Shown one piece after another: positions 24,659 to 35,279 of a stretch of DNA of 64,000 nucleotides. Under the pieces are notes generated by a model, which was given only the letters and a program-made list of their open reading frames with translations, searched no databases and had not been told where the DNA came from. This DNA comes from Cryptomeria japonica (lineage: Eukaryota > Streptophyta > Pinopsida > Cupressales > Cupressaceae), in contig NC_081410.1 of assembly GCF_030272615.1 (NCBI RefSeq), positions 111,406,433 to 111,470,432 on the forward strand, read 5' to 3'. Both the position numbers and the translations under genes were made by a program. Each line of letters starts with the position of its first letter. Positions within the stretch are counted from its first letter, which is position 1.

Positions 24659-25205
24659 TGAAAGGAAGTTAAGGTAGCATAACAACTTCCTACACTAACC
24701 TTGGGAGGAGGGTTATGCAAACTTTTCAGATCTTTATAATAGTTACAAAAATTAACATAATCAAAGATAAATAGCATGCATACCATAACACAATGATTTA
24801 CGTGAGGAAAACCCTTTCAAGAGGAAAACCTCACACCCCAGAAATTGTACAATACATTATTCAAGAATCAATGACATATTACTACATACTTGCTGATAAA
24901 TCTTCTCACATGTGTATTACCAACAAATATCCATAGGTAACTCAATAGCTATTAGACTCTCAAAATACATCACAAAACTCGGTCATAATACAATACTCTT
25001 GTAAAATAGGGTTGTCTTCTAGGGAAAACAAATCACACAAAATATCCACCATTACATCTATGACCTAATGATAAATGGTTAATATTTACAATGGAAAATT
25101 ATAAATAAAATACAGCTTTTGGGGTCGCTACCCCCAAACTCTTACTGAGGTGTGCAACCCCCAAACCCCGTAAGGGGGGTACCCCCTCCCTTGCAACCCC
25201 CTACA
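24659..25205 (-). repeat. Copia D 5' LTR
   Basis: About 547 bp. It starts TGAAAGGAAGTT next to the primer site and ends near CCCCCTACA (25205) or CACTCA (25209). It includes a GC-rich block with GGGGGTACCCCC. The partner LTR is not in the window, so the outer border is approximate. Confidence 0.6.
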
Positions 25206-27060
25206 CTCATTTATCAATAGTAATCTTTTATTATTGCAAGGTTGAGACACCATTTTCCTAAAAAGTGCTCCCTCACAACAATTGAAGAAGGATCATCTCC
25301 AACAAAGAGAAGATGAATGTCATCAATGTTGTCTCCCAAATATGAAAGATATGACTCCACAAAAAAACCTACAATTTCTTTCAAGCAGTCATCCCAAGGC
25401 ACTATATTTGGAAAATAATGTATATCTTGTTGTACTAAATCTCAAGAAGCTAAAATTGTAGCAACACAAGCATCATAAGGAGTAGTAATAGATGTGATCT
25501 CAATAGGAGGAGATGGAATGTTGGTCTCAAGAACTAGATCACAAGTGAGAATACCTAAGTTCAAGTAACCAAAGTTCTCAAGATTAGAATCCACAATATC
25601 AGTGTGATCATCATGTGAATAATCAAAACCATGAATAGGAATAAAGTTTGCAAAAGAAATACAATTGAGATGCACAATCCACCACCCTAGTAGTAATGAT
25701 CTCTCCACTCTCCAAGTCTCTAAGGAAAATTGAATCATGAGTAACTCTACAGTCTTGTTGAAATATGAGTCATTTGATAGATGGAAAGAAGATCGTTTGT
25801 TAAGTGAGGTACACACAAACATAATTAAAATTTCCATCCTTAATTTCAATAGATCCCTTCCCAATTACATTCATAATGTATGATTGCCCATCAAAATAGG
25901 TTGCATGTTGCAAGTCTCAAATGAAGAGAACATATATTATGAAGATACCATATGATGAGAGGCTCCTTAATCTAAAAACCATCTCTTTGATTCATGGCTT
26001 GTAGTAGCACAAAGAGTATGTCCTTTGTTCTTATCCAAAAAGTGTGGCACTTTTCCTTATCAAATTTTGCTTGTTTTGAAGAAGATGAAGTAGACATTCT
26101 AGAAGGAAAACTGATTCTATTCTTCTCTAGAAGATTCTTCAATTGATCAATATTGTTCTTTTAACAATGGTATTCTTCATGTCTTGTCTTCTTGCAATAT
26201 GCACAAGTAGGCCTGTCCTTCTTAGATGATTCACCCTTAGGAGTAGAATTTTTAGAATCTTCAATGGAATTAGATGTGGATTGTTTGTTCTTCTTAGGCT
26301 TGTTCTTAGATCACTTCTACTTATTTTTGGATCCTATCTCATGACTAGCAACCAAAGCTTCTGACTTGGATGACTTAAGAATATTTATTGTGATCTACTT
26401 TGTTTGTTTCAAAATCAACATCTCTATGAATGAATCAAATGATGGTGTAGTATAGACACTCCCCATAGTCAATTGATGACTTTAGAAACTGCAAACAAAA
26501 ATTGCATACTCTTAAGGAAGCTTGTCTAACAAAATTAAGACCAATTATGCATCCTTTTTATTAATGCCACAATCTTTGAGTTGTGATCTTAGTTCATTTT
26601 CCTTAGTTACATAGTCTTGGATTGTATAAAAATTCTTACAATCTAAACCAGTGAGATCATTATCAAGTTTTTATCCCCTAATCTCATCAACTTTTCCATA
26701 CGATTGAGCAAGTTTATCCCAAGCATCTTTAATTGTTTTACACTTATCAATATAAAAGATAATATTAAAATATAGATATTTTGTTAATTTTACAAGAGCC
26801 ATAGTACTTTTAATGAGCCAATTCATTCTCAAATTAGAATCTGATGGTTTTGATATGGGTCCATCAATATAGTGAATTATTCCTTTTTTCATTAGTTTAC
26901 TCCATGCATTTATTTTCCATGTTGCATAGTTATGTGGAGTTAAAAGAGGAAACTTAAGATGACCCATGTTTGAAATTTGAAGAGCATAAGAGAAACCTGA
27001 AAGCATAATCACACAAGGCAACCCCTCAAATTCAGTCAATCAAAGAACCCCCCCCCAAAG
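25206..27060 (-). pseudogene. Copia-like element F: gag-protease remnant
   Basis: The minus-strand Gag starts near 26970 (GHLKFPLLTPHNYATWK, then YIDGPISKP). It continues through several stops to a CCHC knuckle (CAYCKKTRHEEYHC, about 26200) and a protease site (WFLD, stop, GASHHM, about 25990). After protease the usual integrase is missing. Instead there are two unbroken segments (25864-25442 and 25402-25214) with unfamiliar acidic sequence, such as DYSHDDHTDIVDSNLE and SYLSYLGDNIDDIHLLF. F may therefore be a non-autonomous gag-protease element or a deletion product. Copia D's LTR abuts its downstream end. LTRs of F were not identified. Confidence 0.6.
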
Positions 27061-28506
27061 CAAATGATTTGGCACTTTATACTTAGTGTAATTACAATGG
27101 TCACTTGTGAGCAAAGCCTAAGTGGATTTAGGTGATAGACCTATTAAAGGGGTTGCAACCTTTATGTGTGGCATGTGTACAAGTATGTAGGGGTACCTTG
27201 CAGCCTATATGCAGATACCCTTTAATTATTTATTTATTTATTTAAAAATAATAATTTTTCCAAATTAAAAAAACTATTTAATATTTTTTTAATAAATTGT
27301 TGAATAATTTATTTGCATTTTTTTGAAGTTATTTGATTTCAATGATTTGATTGTTCATCTTGGGGTTTTTGGGCCTCCTGAGCACAATAGAAAGTTTGAT
27401 TTTGGCCCCAAATGCTTAGAAATGGAATGTACCTCTTGAATTTGGTAACCACCTCCAAACTTCAAACCCTTGTAAATTTGACCTCTGATGTCCAATTTGG
27501 ATTAAAAAAAAGGCAAAAAATGACTTTCTCAAACCTTTTAATTCCAATGGTGACCTCATATTTGAACCAAGAAACTCTGATTTTTATTTGAAATACAAAG
27601 CCATTAAAGAAAAATCCCCAAAATGAGCCAAATTTTACACTCAAAATATCTCAAAAAGACTAACCAAAAGCACTCAACAAGCTCTCATATCATGTAAATT
27701 TTGACTATGCATATAGCCAACCAATATCTAGAGGCCTAATGGAAAGCACAATAAAATGGGAAGATCGATATGACAAGAATAAACTGTATTCCTATCAAGA
27801 ATGCAATAGAATGGAATAGATTGAATTACAAAGGAGACCACTTGGTTATGTAGGCCAAGGTAAGACATAGGAGCATAAGATTATGACAAGTGTCTTAATC
27901 TTATGATATGATATGTGAAGTGATAATTTATCACTCACCTAAGGTGAAAAAGTCTAATGTAGTAACTCTGCTAGAGGTAGGAATTCCACTTAAAGTGGGA
28001 ATGTTTCTATGTGGTCCCTAAGCAAAGTTAAGTAGCATGTGTGATTAGGACCTAGGTAAAGAACTTATTAGATACAATACTTAATCACACCAACAAGATC
28101 ATTTAGAATTGAATAATATAACCAATTTTTTCTATTCATAAGTATAGGTTCTTTACAAGCCTTCTATGCGTTGATAGAATCAATGTCATCCTTGTATAAA
28201 CTCTTCATTTATTCAAATATAACAACTTTAATAATTCTCATTTAAGTCAACAAATTTCTTCTTCTACTTAGTGCATCTAATACTCTATTTCATTTACCAT
28301 CATACATTCAATTCAAGAGAATATCTTTCCATGAATTCAACACATCTCATGTGTCTTTGATTTAAATTACTTGAGTCAAATGTTGCAATACTTGAAGACC
28401 AATATATAAAATAAATTACTTAAGTATCAAATAATGTCCCCACATTTTTAACACTTTAATTATGATCGAAATTCTTAATCACAAACATTTTTTTTTATAT
28501 AGTATT
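27061..28506. other. Non-coding, AT-rich, unassigned
   Basis: No ORF with recognisable similarity on either strand. It contains a short poly-C run (27043-27052) at its left edge, a (TTTA)n stretch near 27224-27244 and GGGGTACC-containing sequence near 27205 that recalls the copia D LTR. It may be LTR or leader sequence of F or of an older element, but I cannot prove borders. Confidence 0.4.
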
Positions 28507-29686
28507 TGTAATGGTGGGAAAATGGTGAATGATAGATCAAGAAGGAAACTATCCTTTCCCTCTAAGAGAGATGAGAGTTTCGCTATTGATTACCCTTCAA
28601 ACACTTTTCACTATGTTACATTAGGAAGAGGAGAGGATAATTCACTAGATTCAATCTCTCCACATGAAGATGGTAGATTGAATTTTGAATGAATTGGGAA
28701 TGTTCAATTGATCCCCTCTTCCTTGTTTGAAATGGAAAGGAAATTGAAAAACTTATGTAGTGCAAAAGTAACAAAGAACTAGTTATAACTTGAGATCGGA
28801 ATATGGGATGAAGTTGTGCACCTGGATCTTGTAGTAATATGTCAAGATGAAGTTGCCCTGCGAATTTGAGGAAAAGTTGCCCGGATCGTGGTGGGAATGT
28901 ACACAGTCCGAAAAAATCCGCGTAACGAAAAGGGTTTTTCCGCCTCTACAAATGGAGCCTGAATTTGAAAGTATAGTTGCACACCTACAACTGACACATA
29001 GAAAAGAGAGGAAAATGGGTTGGGATTGGGGGTTTGCCTTTAAGTCAAACCCCAGTTTTTGAATTAACAAGTAATGAAAGAAAGTACTTGCAAGTAGATA
29101 TAAATGAAAGACTGAATTGTAAATCACCTCAAGGGAGGTTGTAGTAGCAATTTTTATAGAAATGCTTGTGTGGAATTGGATGTTTAAATTAATCTCCTCT
29201 TCAATGGTTGAATCCTTGACTTGAATCAACTCCTAGCCTTGAAGGGAGACTTGAGAATGCTCAATGCTGGAAAAGAATGCTTGAATTCATGAATGCTTGA
29301 TCGCTTATGCAACTTGAATCTATCCAACTTCGACCCATCTAACTTATGTAAATGAGAGCATGAATGCCCCTCAAATACATGTTAGTGGATCTAATTTTCA
29401 TCATGGGCTAACATCGGGGGAGTTTCCCACCCAATGCACAACCAACAATGCAACCCTAAGAAGGATCCTGCCCAAAAATAAGGTAGGGACAGGGGCACCA
29501 TGCCCCTTTCCTACCCCTTTTGTCCAAGGCAGAGTGTGGACGGGGTGATGCAGAGGCCAAGGAAAAAGCTATTTCTGAAAGTTGAGCAATATTCGGTCTC
29601 TGATCAAGCTAGAGGATTCAAACTCGCATGCATGAGGACCCTAATGCAGTAAAAAATTACTAGGGTCACAATTTTATGACACTACA
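28507..29686 (-). repeat. Element B 3' LTR
   Basis: 1180 bp running TGTAATGGTGGG...GACACTACA, alignable by eye with element C's LTR over its length, including the ends. On the minus strand the preceding sequence is a purine-containing GTTGGGGCTAAA, which would serve as a weak purine tract. The flank on the left is GTATT (28502-28506), but the matching duplication lies beyond the lost 5' end. Confidence 0.72.
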
Positions 29687-29959
29687 TTTAGCCCCAACTT
29701 TAGCAGGAGTATAAGTGTATGCCAATACTATCTGTAAAGTACAAGGAAACAAGATTGAAATAATTTTACCACGTCAAGGAGGCAAGATGCGCCAAGCCCC
29801 CATTGGACTTAAGATCTTACGACTTTGATTGACAAAGTAAAAGGGAAGATCGAGAAGGGGAGAACCATGACTGCAAGTAGAAAAGTTCCCTTCACTATGA
29901 GTCATGAAAGCATGGATACCAAAGATTACAAAGCAAAACAAAGTTCACTAAGTAATTCT
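29687..29959 (-). other. Element B 3' tail
   Basis: Non-coding sequence between the element A insertion site and B's LTR. It holds GGGGCTAAA next to the LTR (candidate purine tract). No ORF seen. Confidence 0.5.
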
Positions 29960-30741
29960 TGTTTATGGTAAAATTGGAAACAACAATATTGAAAGACTAA
30001 ATGAATTCAACCATAAAACCCTAGCCTAACAACAACAAAGATCCACCATAACATATGAAGATTACCTAAGACAATGCAAATAAAATGAAATCACAAAGAT
30101 TATACCATCACATGTCCAATAGGGTTTGGATCTCCATTCTTCCTATCTCCATTGATCTTGCTTGATATATTTGCTCTCAGATTTTATGTGTGTACAAGAG
30201 CTCAACAAAGAACAAAAATGTGGTTGATAGCTAGATCGCATATGAAAGTTTGAATGCTAGAAGGCTTCAAAGATCGATTAGGGTTGATAATGAAGGAAGC
30301 ATCTCCTTAGATAGAAGACACTATAAGAAAATGGAGGGATAAGATTGAGAGGTGTAAAAGATAAATAGTCGGCTAAGATTAGAGGGTAGGTAGAGAAAAT
30401 AAGAAAATAATAAGAGGGTAGGTAGTGTAGGAATTAAAAGATGAATGACATGTGTCATGGGTGGAAAAGGTTAATGAATTAATTAAATAAATAAAGATTT
30501 ATTTAATTAATAGAGGAAGTGGGATCAATTAAATAAATAAAAGTATTTATTTAATTTAGGGGAAAAGGATAATTTAAATAAATAAAAGTATTTATTTAAA
30601 TTAGAAATAAGGCTAGAAGAGGATAAATGAATTAATTAAATAAATAAATATTTATTTAATTAATAGAATAATTAGGCTTTAAATAATTAAATAAATAAAA
30701 GATATTTATTTAATTAGACAGGACAATTTTAGGTGTCTACA
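29960..30741 (-). repeat. Element A 3' LTR
   Basis: 782 bp running TGTTTATGG...GGTGTCTACA on the plus strand. Its right part holds five AT-rich palindromes (30479-30715). About 95% identical to 56604-57385 by eye over the first 175 bases. Confidence 0.94.
30479..30715. repeat. Five AT-rich palindromes in the element A LTR
   Basis: Near-perfect hairpins lie at 30479-30510, 30527-30556, 30571-30602, 30631-30664 and 30685-30715. All are variants of TTAAATAAATAAA paired with TTTATTTAA. The same five occur in the other LTR (about 57117-57355). They occupy the first part of the LTR on the minus strand, where U3 promoter sequence is expected. Confidence 0.85.
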
Positions 30742-30757
30742 TTTTGCCCCTCTTTGA
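30742..30757 (-). other. Element A polypurine tract
   Basis: The minus strand reads TCAAAGAGGGGCAAAA directly before the LTR start TGTAGACACC. Confidence 0.85.
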
Positions 30758-31229
30758 GACAATGCAACTTGTCGTGTTGTTTCAAAGAAGATAAGATAAA
30801 CTGATAAAAAGTTGCCCCAAGATGGGAATGATATGCCCCCTCGAGAGATTGGATGAAAATTTCTAAAAAGATCACAGACAATCTCTCGATAAGAAAGAAA
30901 GGCAAGAATGGACTGACAAGATAGAGTGACAGAGTCACGGGATAAAGAATACTGACTGGGGAAACTAGGGCTAGGGTAGTCTATAAGATAGACTATGAGA
31001 GAAAACATCCTCATTGTCATCAACACACCTAAGAGATCAAAGTGCAGAGAGAGTAGAGAGTAGTCACCAGCAATGGCATTGGTGCATAGATTCGATCACG
31101 TTCACCGATTTCAGAGGCCAACAGATGCAAGAGAGCCGATAAGTACCACAAAACCTCCTTGTACTTTTCTTCATTAATTGTTGTCATAAATGCATGCTAG
31201 GTAGAGTAATAAGTGCTCTCTAGGTAGGT

Positions 31230-31500
31230 CTAGAAAAAAATGTCAAGCAGGGTAAAAATGGTAAGGCGCGTCTACGTTGGTGTCAGGTGCGTCTAGGTAG
31301 GCTAGGCGTGTCTACATTGGTTTCAAGTGTGTCTATGTTTGTAATAGTGTATGTGTTAAATGCAAGCGCGTATGTGTATTTCAAGCGCGTTTATGAAAGG
31401 TAGGCACGTCTATGCAGAACAAAGGCACGTCTATGTGTTTCAGGCACGTTTGTGCAGGACATGCACGTTTGTGAAGTATGTAAGCATGTTTGCATCATGA
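31230..31500. repeat. CGCGTCTA-type short motif array (3' end of element A)
   Basis: At least ten spaced variants of (G/C)GC(A/G)CGT(C/T)TATG occur, such as GGCGCGTCTACG, GGTGCGTCTAGG, GGCGTGTCTACA, AGCGCGTTTATG and GGCACGTCTATG. The complementary form recurs in the 5' leader (54850-55060, 56250-56500). Spacing is irregular, so this is dispersed motif repetition rather than a satellite. Confidence 0.7.
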
Positions 31501-31509
31501 ATGTGTGTT

Positions 31510-31925
31510 TATGTCTTCACGGTCAAATCGACAGTTATGTGATAAACATACGCTATCGATTGGATAAGCTGCTAAGAGGATACACTCAAACAGGTCCTCT
31601 AGGGAAGACTAGGATAGCAGATAGGGCTATGATTGACAATTATGTGATAGAACATATGTTGCCAATCAAGAAACTACTCAAGAGGATACACTCAATAAGA
31701 GGCCCAGGGTAGGATAGATCAAGGCACTTTGTGATGAATAGGGAGTACCATAGAAATTCACAATTCTATGATAGAACATACATTGCCAATTAGATTAGGC
31801 TGAAATTGACAATTATGTGATAGAACATACGTTGCCAATTGGATTAGGCTGAAATTGACAATTTTTTGATAGAACATACGATGTCAATTGGATAAGCTAC
31901 TCAAGAGGATACACTCAAGTAGGTG
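31510..31925. repeat. Minisatellite, about 49-bp and longer units
   Basis: Repeated units contain TGACAATTATGTGATAGAAC, then ATACG-TTGCCAATTGGAT and AGAGGATACACTCAA. Copies start near 31530, 31634, 31758, 31808 and 31857. The last copies are about 49 bp apart and include ATTAGGCTGAAA. No coding value is evident. Confidence 0.75.
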
Positions 31926-32185
31926 CCCTAAAGATAGGATCAAAGCGACACTTTGTGATGAACAAGGAATGCTACTAGGATAGAAAGCAGCACTTTATGA
32001 TGAATATGGAGTACCACTAGGATAGAAAGCAACACTTTGTGATGAACAGGGAGAACCACTAGGATAGGAAGCAGCACTTTGTGATGAATAGGGAGTACCA
32101 CTAGGATAGAGTGCCATATGATAGATATAAGCACTAAGATAAAAAGCAGCACTTTGTGATGAACAGGGAATGCCACTAGGATTGA
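31926..32185. repeat. 45-bp minisatellite
   Basis: Five to six units of about 45 bp carry AGCA(A/G)CACTTTGTGATGAA and ACCACTAGGATAGAA. The unit length is a multiple of three, so the opposite strand shows an artificial repetitive ORF (HHKVLLSILV repeats). It lies directly upstream of the plus-strand PMD ORF. Confidence 0.8.
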
Positions 32186-32221
32186 CACAATTGATTTGCT
32201 TGACTGCAGGAGGACTTACCT

Positions 32222-33805
32222 ATGTTGGAGTCACGAGAGAGATTCCCGTCGACTCGGAGTTTACGACCAGAGATGACACCCGAGGATAGAGTAGTAGTTC
32301 AGGCTATGGGCTTGCGATATATTCTGTATGTGCCTGAGTTTCGAGCGAACATGGGATTATTGACTGCATTAGCTGAGAGATGGCACTCAGAGACTTGCGC
32401 ATTTTATTTGTCGATGAGTGAGATGGCAGTCACCTTGGAGGATGTATATAGGATACTGAGGATACCAATCGATGGGGAGTTAGTTCCTTATGATCGAGAG
32501 GGAGATAGGGATGCACTGAGATGAGTGTTCCAGGATCCAGGATTGGAGATGAGGGCTAGACATGTGGCTTAGGATACCATGACACAGACAGGATTGGCAC
32601 TACCGACGATACCGGTAGGAGTGATCAGTGGGTTCCTCTGTCTAGATAGAGCGACACAAGGGTTGGCTGTGGGATGGGGGAGGACTTTGGATACATTGGT
32701 GACGGAGCACACCAGGTTTGCATGGGGGTGTGTCTGCTGGCACACTTGTATTATGAGTTGCATCAGTTTGTGTATCATGGAACAGCAGGATTGGGATGCG
32801 GAGTGACATTTTTGCAAGTATGGGCATATGAGCATCTGTCGGTTACACGCCCAATACACTTCAGGGGTAGAGGACATGGGCGCAGCTATGTGCATCTGTA
32901 TGATATGATTACGTCACAACCATGGATTGGGAGACTGGAGTATTAGCATTGGGTTATGGATGAGATAGACAGTGTGGTATGGAGGCCTTACTTAGACTGT
33001 GAGGAGTGGGAGGATGATGCAGTGGAGTTGCCATATGTATTCAGGAGTTGGTATCTGATAGGGAGGACACCATATGTGATTGAGAGGCAATTGGTAGATA
33101 GGGTAGGCAGGCAGTTCAATGGGATATAGCAGATGCCATAGGGGTCAAGGATGTATGCATAGATAGTGAGGGATCAGGTGCATTTGGGGCCATTGCTTTC
33201 TTATGATCAGGATGTGAATCAGATGGTAGAGATGGTTCCCCTTCCTTGGGATATATGAGAAAATATAGAGGATGTAGGAATGGATGCAGAGTACACTGCA
33301 TATTGGGGAGAGCATCTATTTCCACGACTGATGGATCTAGGGGAGCTGATAGATGGAGACGGTGGAGGTGATGGAGATGATAGTGGAGATGGTGGAGGTA
33401 AAGGTCGACAGAGGAGGGGGGGTGCAATGGTAGAGAGGAGAGTGGCTTTGAGGAGAGAGGGCAGAGAGGAGAGACAGGCTCAGCAGGCTCACATAGTGAG
33501 AGGCAGAGGTGGATTGCCTTTACAAGTGCCAGCAGCACAGGTTCCCAGACATGTACAGGCTCAGGACAGAGACTAGAGAAACCACGGGATCAGGGTGAGG
33601 GGGGAGGATGAGGATGAGTTACTATCCTTGAGGGAGATCTTCCAGGGACAGGCGTATGAGATCTAGGATCTAGAGAGGGAGACAGCTAGGCTCAAGAGAC
33701 AGCTGAGGGATACTAAGTGGGAGAGGGATCAGGCTCTTTAGCGCTATACAGAGGCTGAAACAACACTAAGGGTAGGGAGGCAGGCAACAAAGGATATAGG
33801 GGCAT
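32222..33805 (+). pseudogene. Plant mobile domain (PMD) protein, broken
   Basis: This plus-strand ORF is antisense to the host retroelement. The start ATG is 32222. The N-terminal part (32222-32524) has MGLRYILYVPEF, LLTALAERWH and the helix VTLEDVYRILRIPIDGE, typical of PMD proteins. After stops at 32522 and about 32571 the frame continues (VGVISGFLCL), then shifts at about 32730. It resumes with LLAHLYYELHQFVYHG and GVTFLQVWAYEHLSVTRP, the hallmark PMD block of a small residue followed by a W-E-H/R-x-P helix. The tail has a Gly/Asp-rich run (33355-33400), an Arg-rich stretch and a short coiled coil (about 33660-33780). PMD proteins occur as plant genes of the MAIN/MAIL1 type and are also found inside plant transposons; here the retroelement context favours a captured copy. 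Confidence 0.72.
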
Positions 33806-34960
33806 GATATGCCTATGTTTTGCAGGTAGGGGACGAGATAACCTACTGAAGAGACCTATATTATGGGGTGGTGCCACCAGATCAGTGAGCGAGGAGCTTC
33901 CAGAGACCATCACAGACTGCAACGACCACTGGAGGGAGAGACAGGAGATAGGCATCTAGCGGTGGGGTCATGGGTCCTCCACCACCACCAGATAGAAGGG
34001 GCAGGAGAGATGATCCTGGGGTGGGTCCTTCCAGGGCTCAGACTCCATCAAGGCTAGCTGGCTCCAAGGGAGGGAGTTCATCATAGCCTTAGAGGGCTCC
34101 ATATGTATCAGTTTTGTACCATTTTGTATGATGACACCTTCGAGTGATTGTAGCCATATGTATTTTGACATCATTGTATCATGACACTTATGATTTTTGA
34201 GATATATATATGAGATGATTCATCCTTGCAGCAACTATATGCATGTGTACCTATGTGATGTATGTTTCTATGTGATGCATGTTTATATGGATGCAAATAT
34301 GTACATGAGGAAATGAAATATTTTTGTTCTTTTATGTTTTAAAATGTTATGCATATGTGTTGCCCTCATATTTGGCATACCTATTGTTTGAATTTCAAAT
34401 TGTTCCTAGGGTCAGAAAGAGGACTAATGAGTGTTTATGCATAGGTAATGAGCGCGTTGCCCAAGGTCATTACTAGTCAAAATCTGAAAAATGGAAAAAT
34501 CTTGAGAATTATCACAATTTGAGGGAAATCTCTTGACACTCAAGATCTAAATGTCATTTTATGTCGTGTGGCCAGCTTTCACCTGAACCTAGTTCATACT
34601 TTGTCATATTTTAAACCTTCCATTTTTGGTGTCTGTTGCCCCCAAAATGATTAAATATCTCATCCTAGGCTTCATCATGAGGTGTAAATAATCATGTTGA
34701 CCTTTTTCCCTTTCATTGATATGTGTTTCAAATTACAGGACCTAACTCCTTACCATTTGAAAGTTATGCAATTTTTCGTCGGCCAAAACAATATATTTGA
34801 AATATTTAAATTATTTCTCAAATAATAATTTAATATTTTAAATTATTTTAATATGTCTAATCTTTTGTGCTTAAAAATTTGTTCAAAAGCATCGGTTGCA
34901 CTCTTCCTTGTTTTCTCATGGTGATCAATGGTTTCTAAGGTCTAAAGGATAGTTCGTGAA
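33806..34960. other. Non-coding spacer after the PMD ORF
   Basis: AT-rich, with TG/TATG-rich stretches (34180-34330) and no supported ORF. It could include the 3' untranslated region of the captured PMD gene. Confidence 0.4.
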
Positions 34961-34966
34961 GCTCAA

Positions 34967-35195
34967 GGTTAGAAATGCTCAATTTTTTAGCATTCTTAAC
35001 CTCTCTTTTTTAACCTTTGCCAAAAAAAAGGTTAGAAATGCTCACTTTTTGAGCATTTCTAACCCATTTTTCTAACCTATCCCCAAAAGGTTAAGAATGA
35101 TCAAAATTTGAGCATTTCTAACCCCATTTCTTAACCTTTGGGGCCCCACTTTGTCAAGAAGGTTAGAAATGCTCAATTTTTGAGCATTCTTAACC
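34967..35195. repeat. Array of four 35-nt hairpins
   Basis: Four inverted repeats share the stem GGTTAGAAATGCTCA / TGAGCATTTCTAACC. They lie at 34967-35001 (13-bp stem, one mismatch and one wobble), 35030-35064 (15 perfect pairs, 5-nt loop), 35089-35123 (several mismatches) and 35161-35195 (15-bp arms, 5-nt loop, one mismatch and one wobble pair). Start spacing is 63, 59 and 72 nt. Hairpin 3 lies inside a second, outer stem (CCCCAAAAGGTTAAGAA at 35081-35097 with TTCTTAACCTTTGGGG at 35128-35143), which allows an alternative fold. There is no coding potential. Confidence 0.9.
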
Positions 35196-35279
35196 TATTT
35201 TTGATTTTATCAAAGAAAGGGAAAATAGTAAAGGAAAAACAATAAGGAAAGGAAGGATTCAAATACCAGGTAATGAATG

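Larger units (their letters stand above)
17583..25205 (-). mobile_element. Ty1/copia element D (5' half, interrupted)
   Basis: On the minus strand the order is: 5' LTR (25205 to 24659), primer site, gag N-terminus (about 24500-24338), then solo LTR E, then the rest of gag, protease and integrase to 17583, where element C cuts in. Discounting E and one ACAAT copy gives continuous gag similarity across the join (KGLIRLC then continues at 19304). D is older than both C and E. The right LTR border (25205 or 25209) is uncertain because the other LTR is not in the window. Confidence 0.78.

Noticed and set aside
31940-32188. A minus-strand ORF with HHKVLLSILV repeats
   Set aside because: It arises because the minisatellite unit is 45 bp, a multiple of three; the repeat explains it fully.
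33116-33538. A 140-residue minus-strand ORF, Leu/Pro/His-rich
   Set aside because: It is antisense to the Gly/Asp and Arg-rich tail of the PMD ORF; the composition is a by-product.
34967-35195. CRISPR-like array
   Set aside because: Repeated palindromic units with spacers recall CRISPR, but this is plant DNA, the repeats are imperfect, only four exist and no cas gene is possible here.
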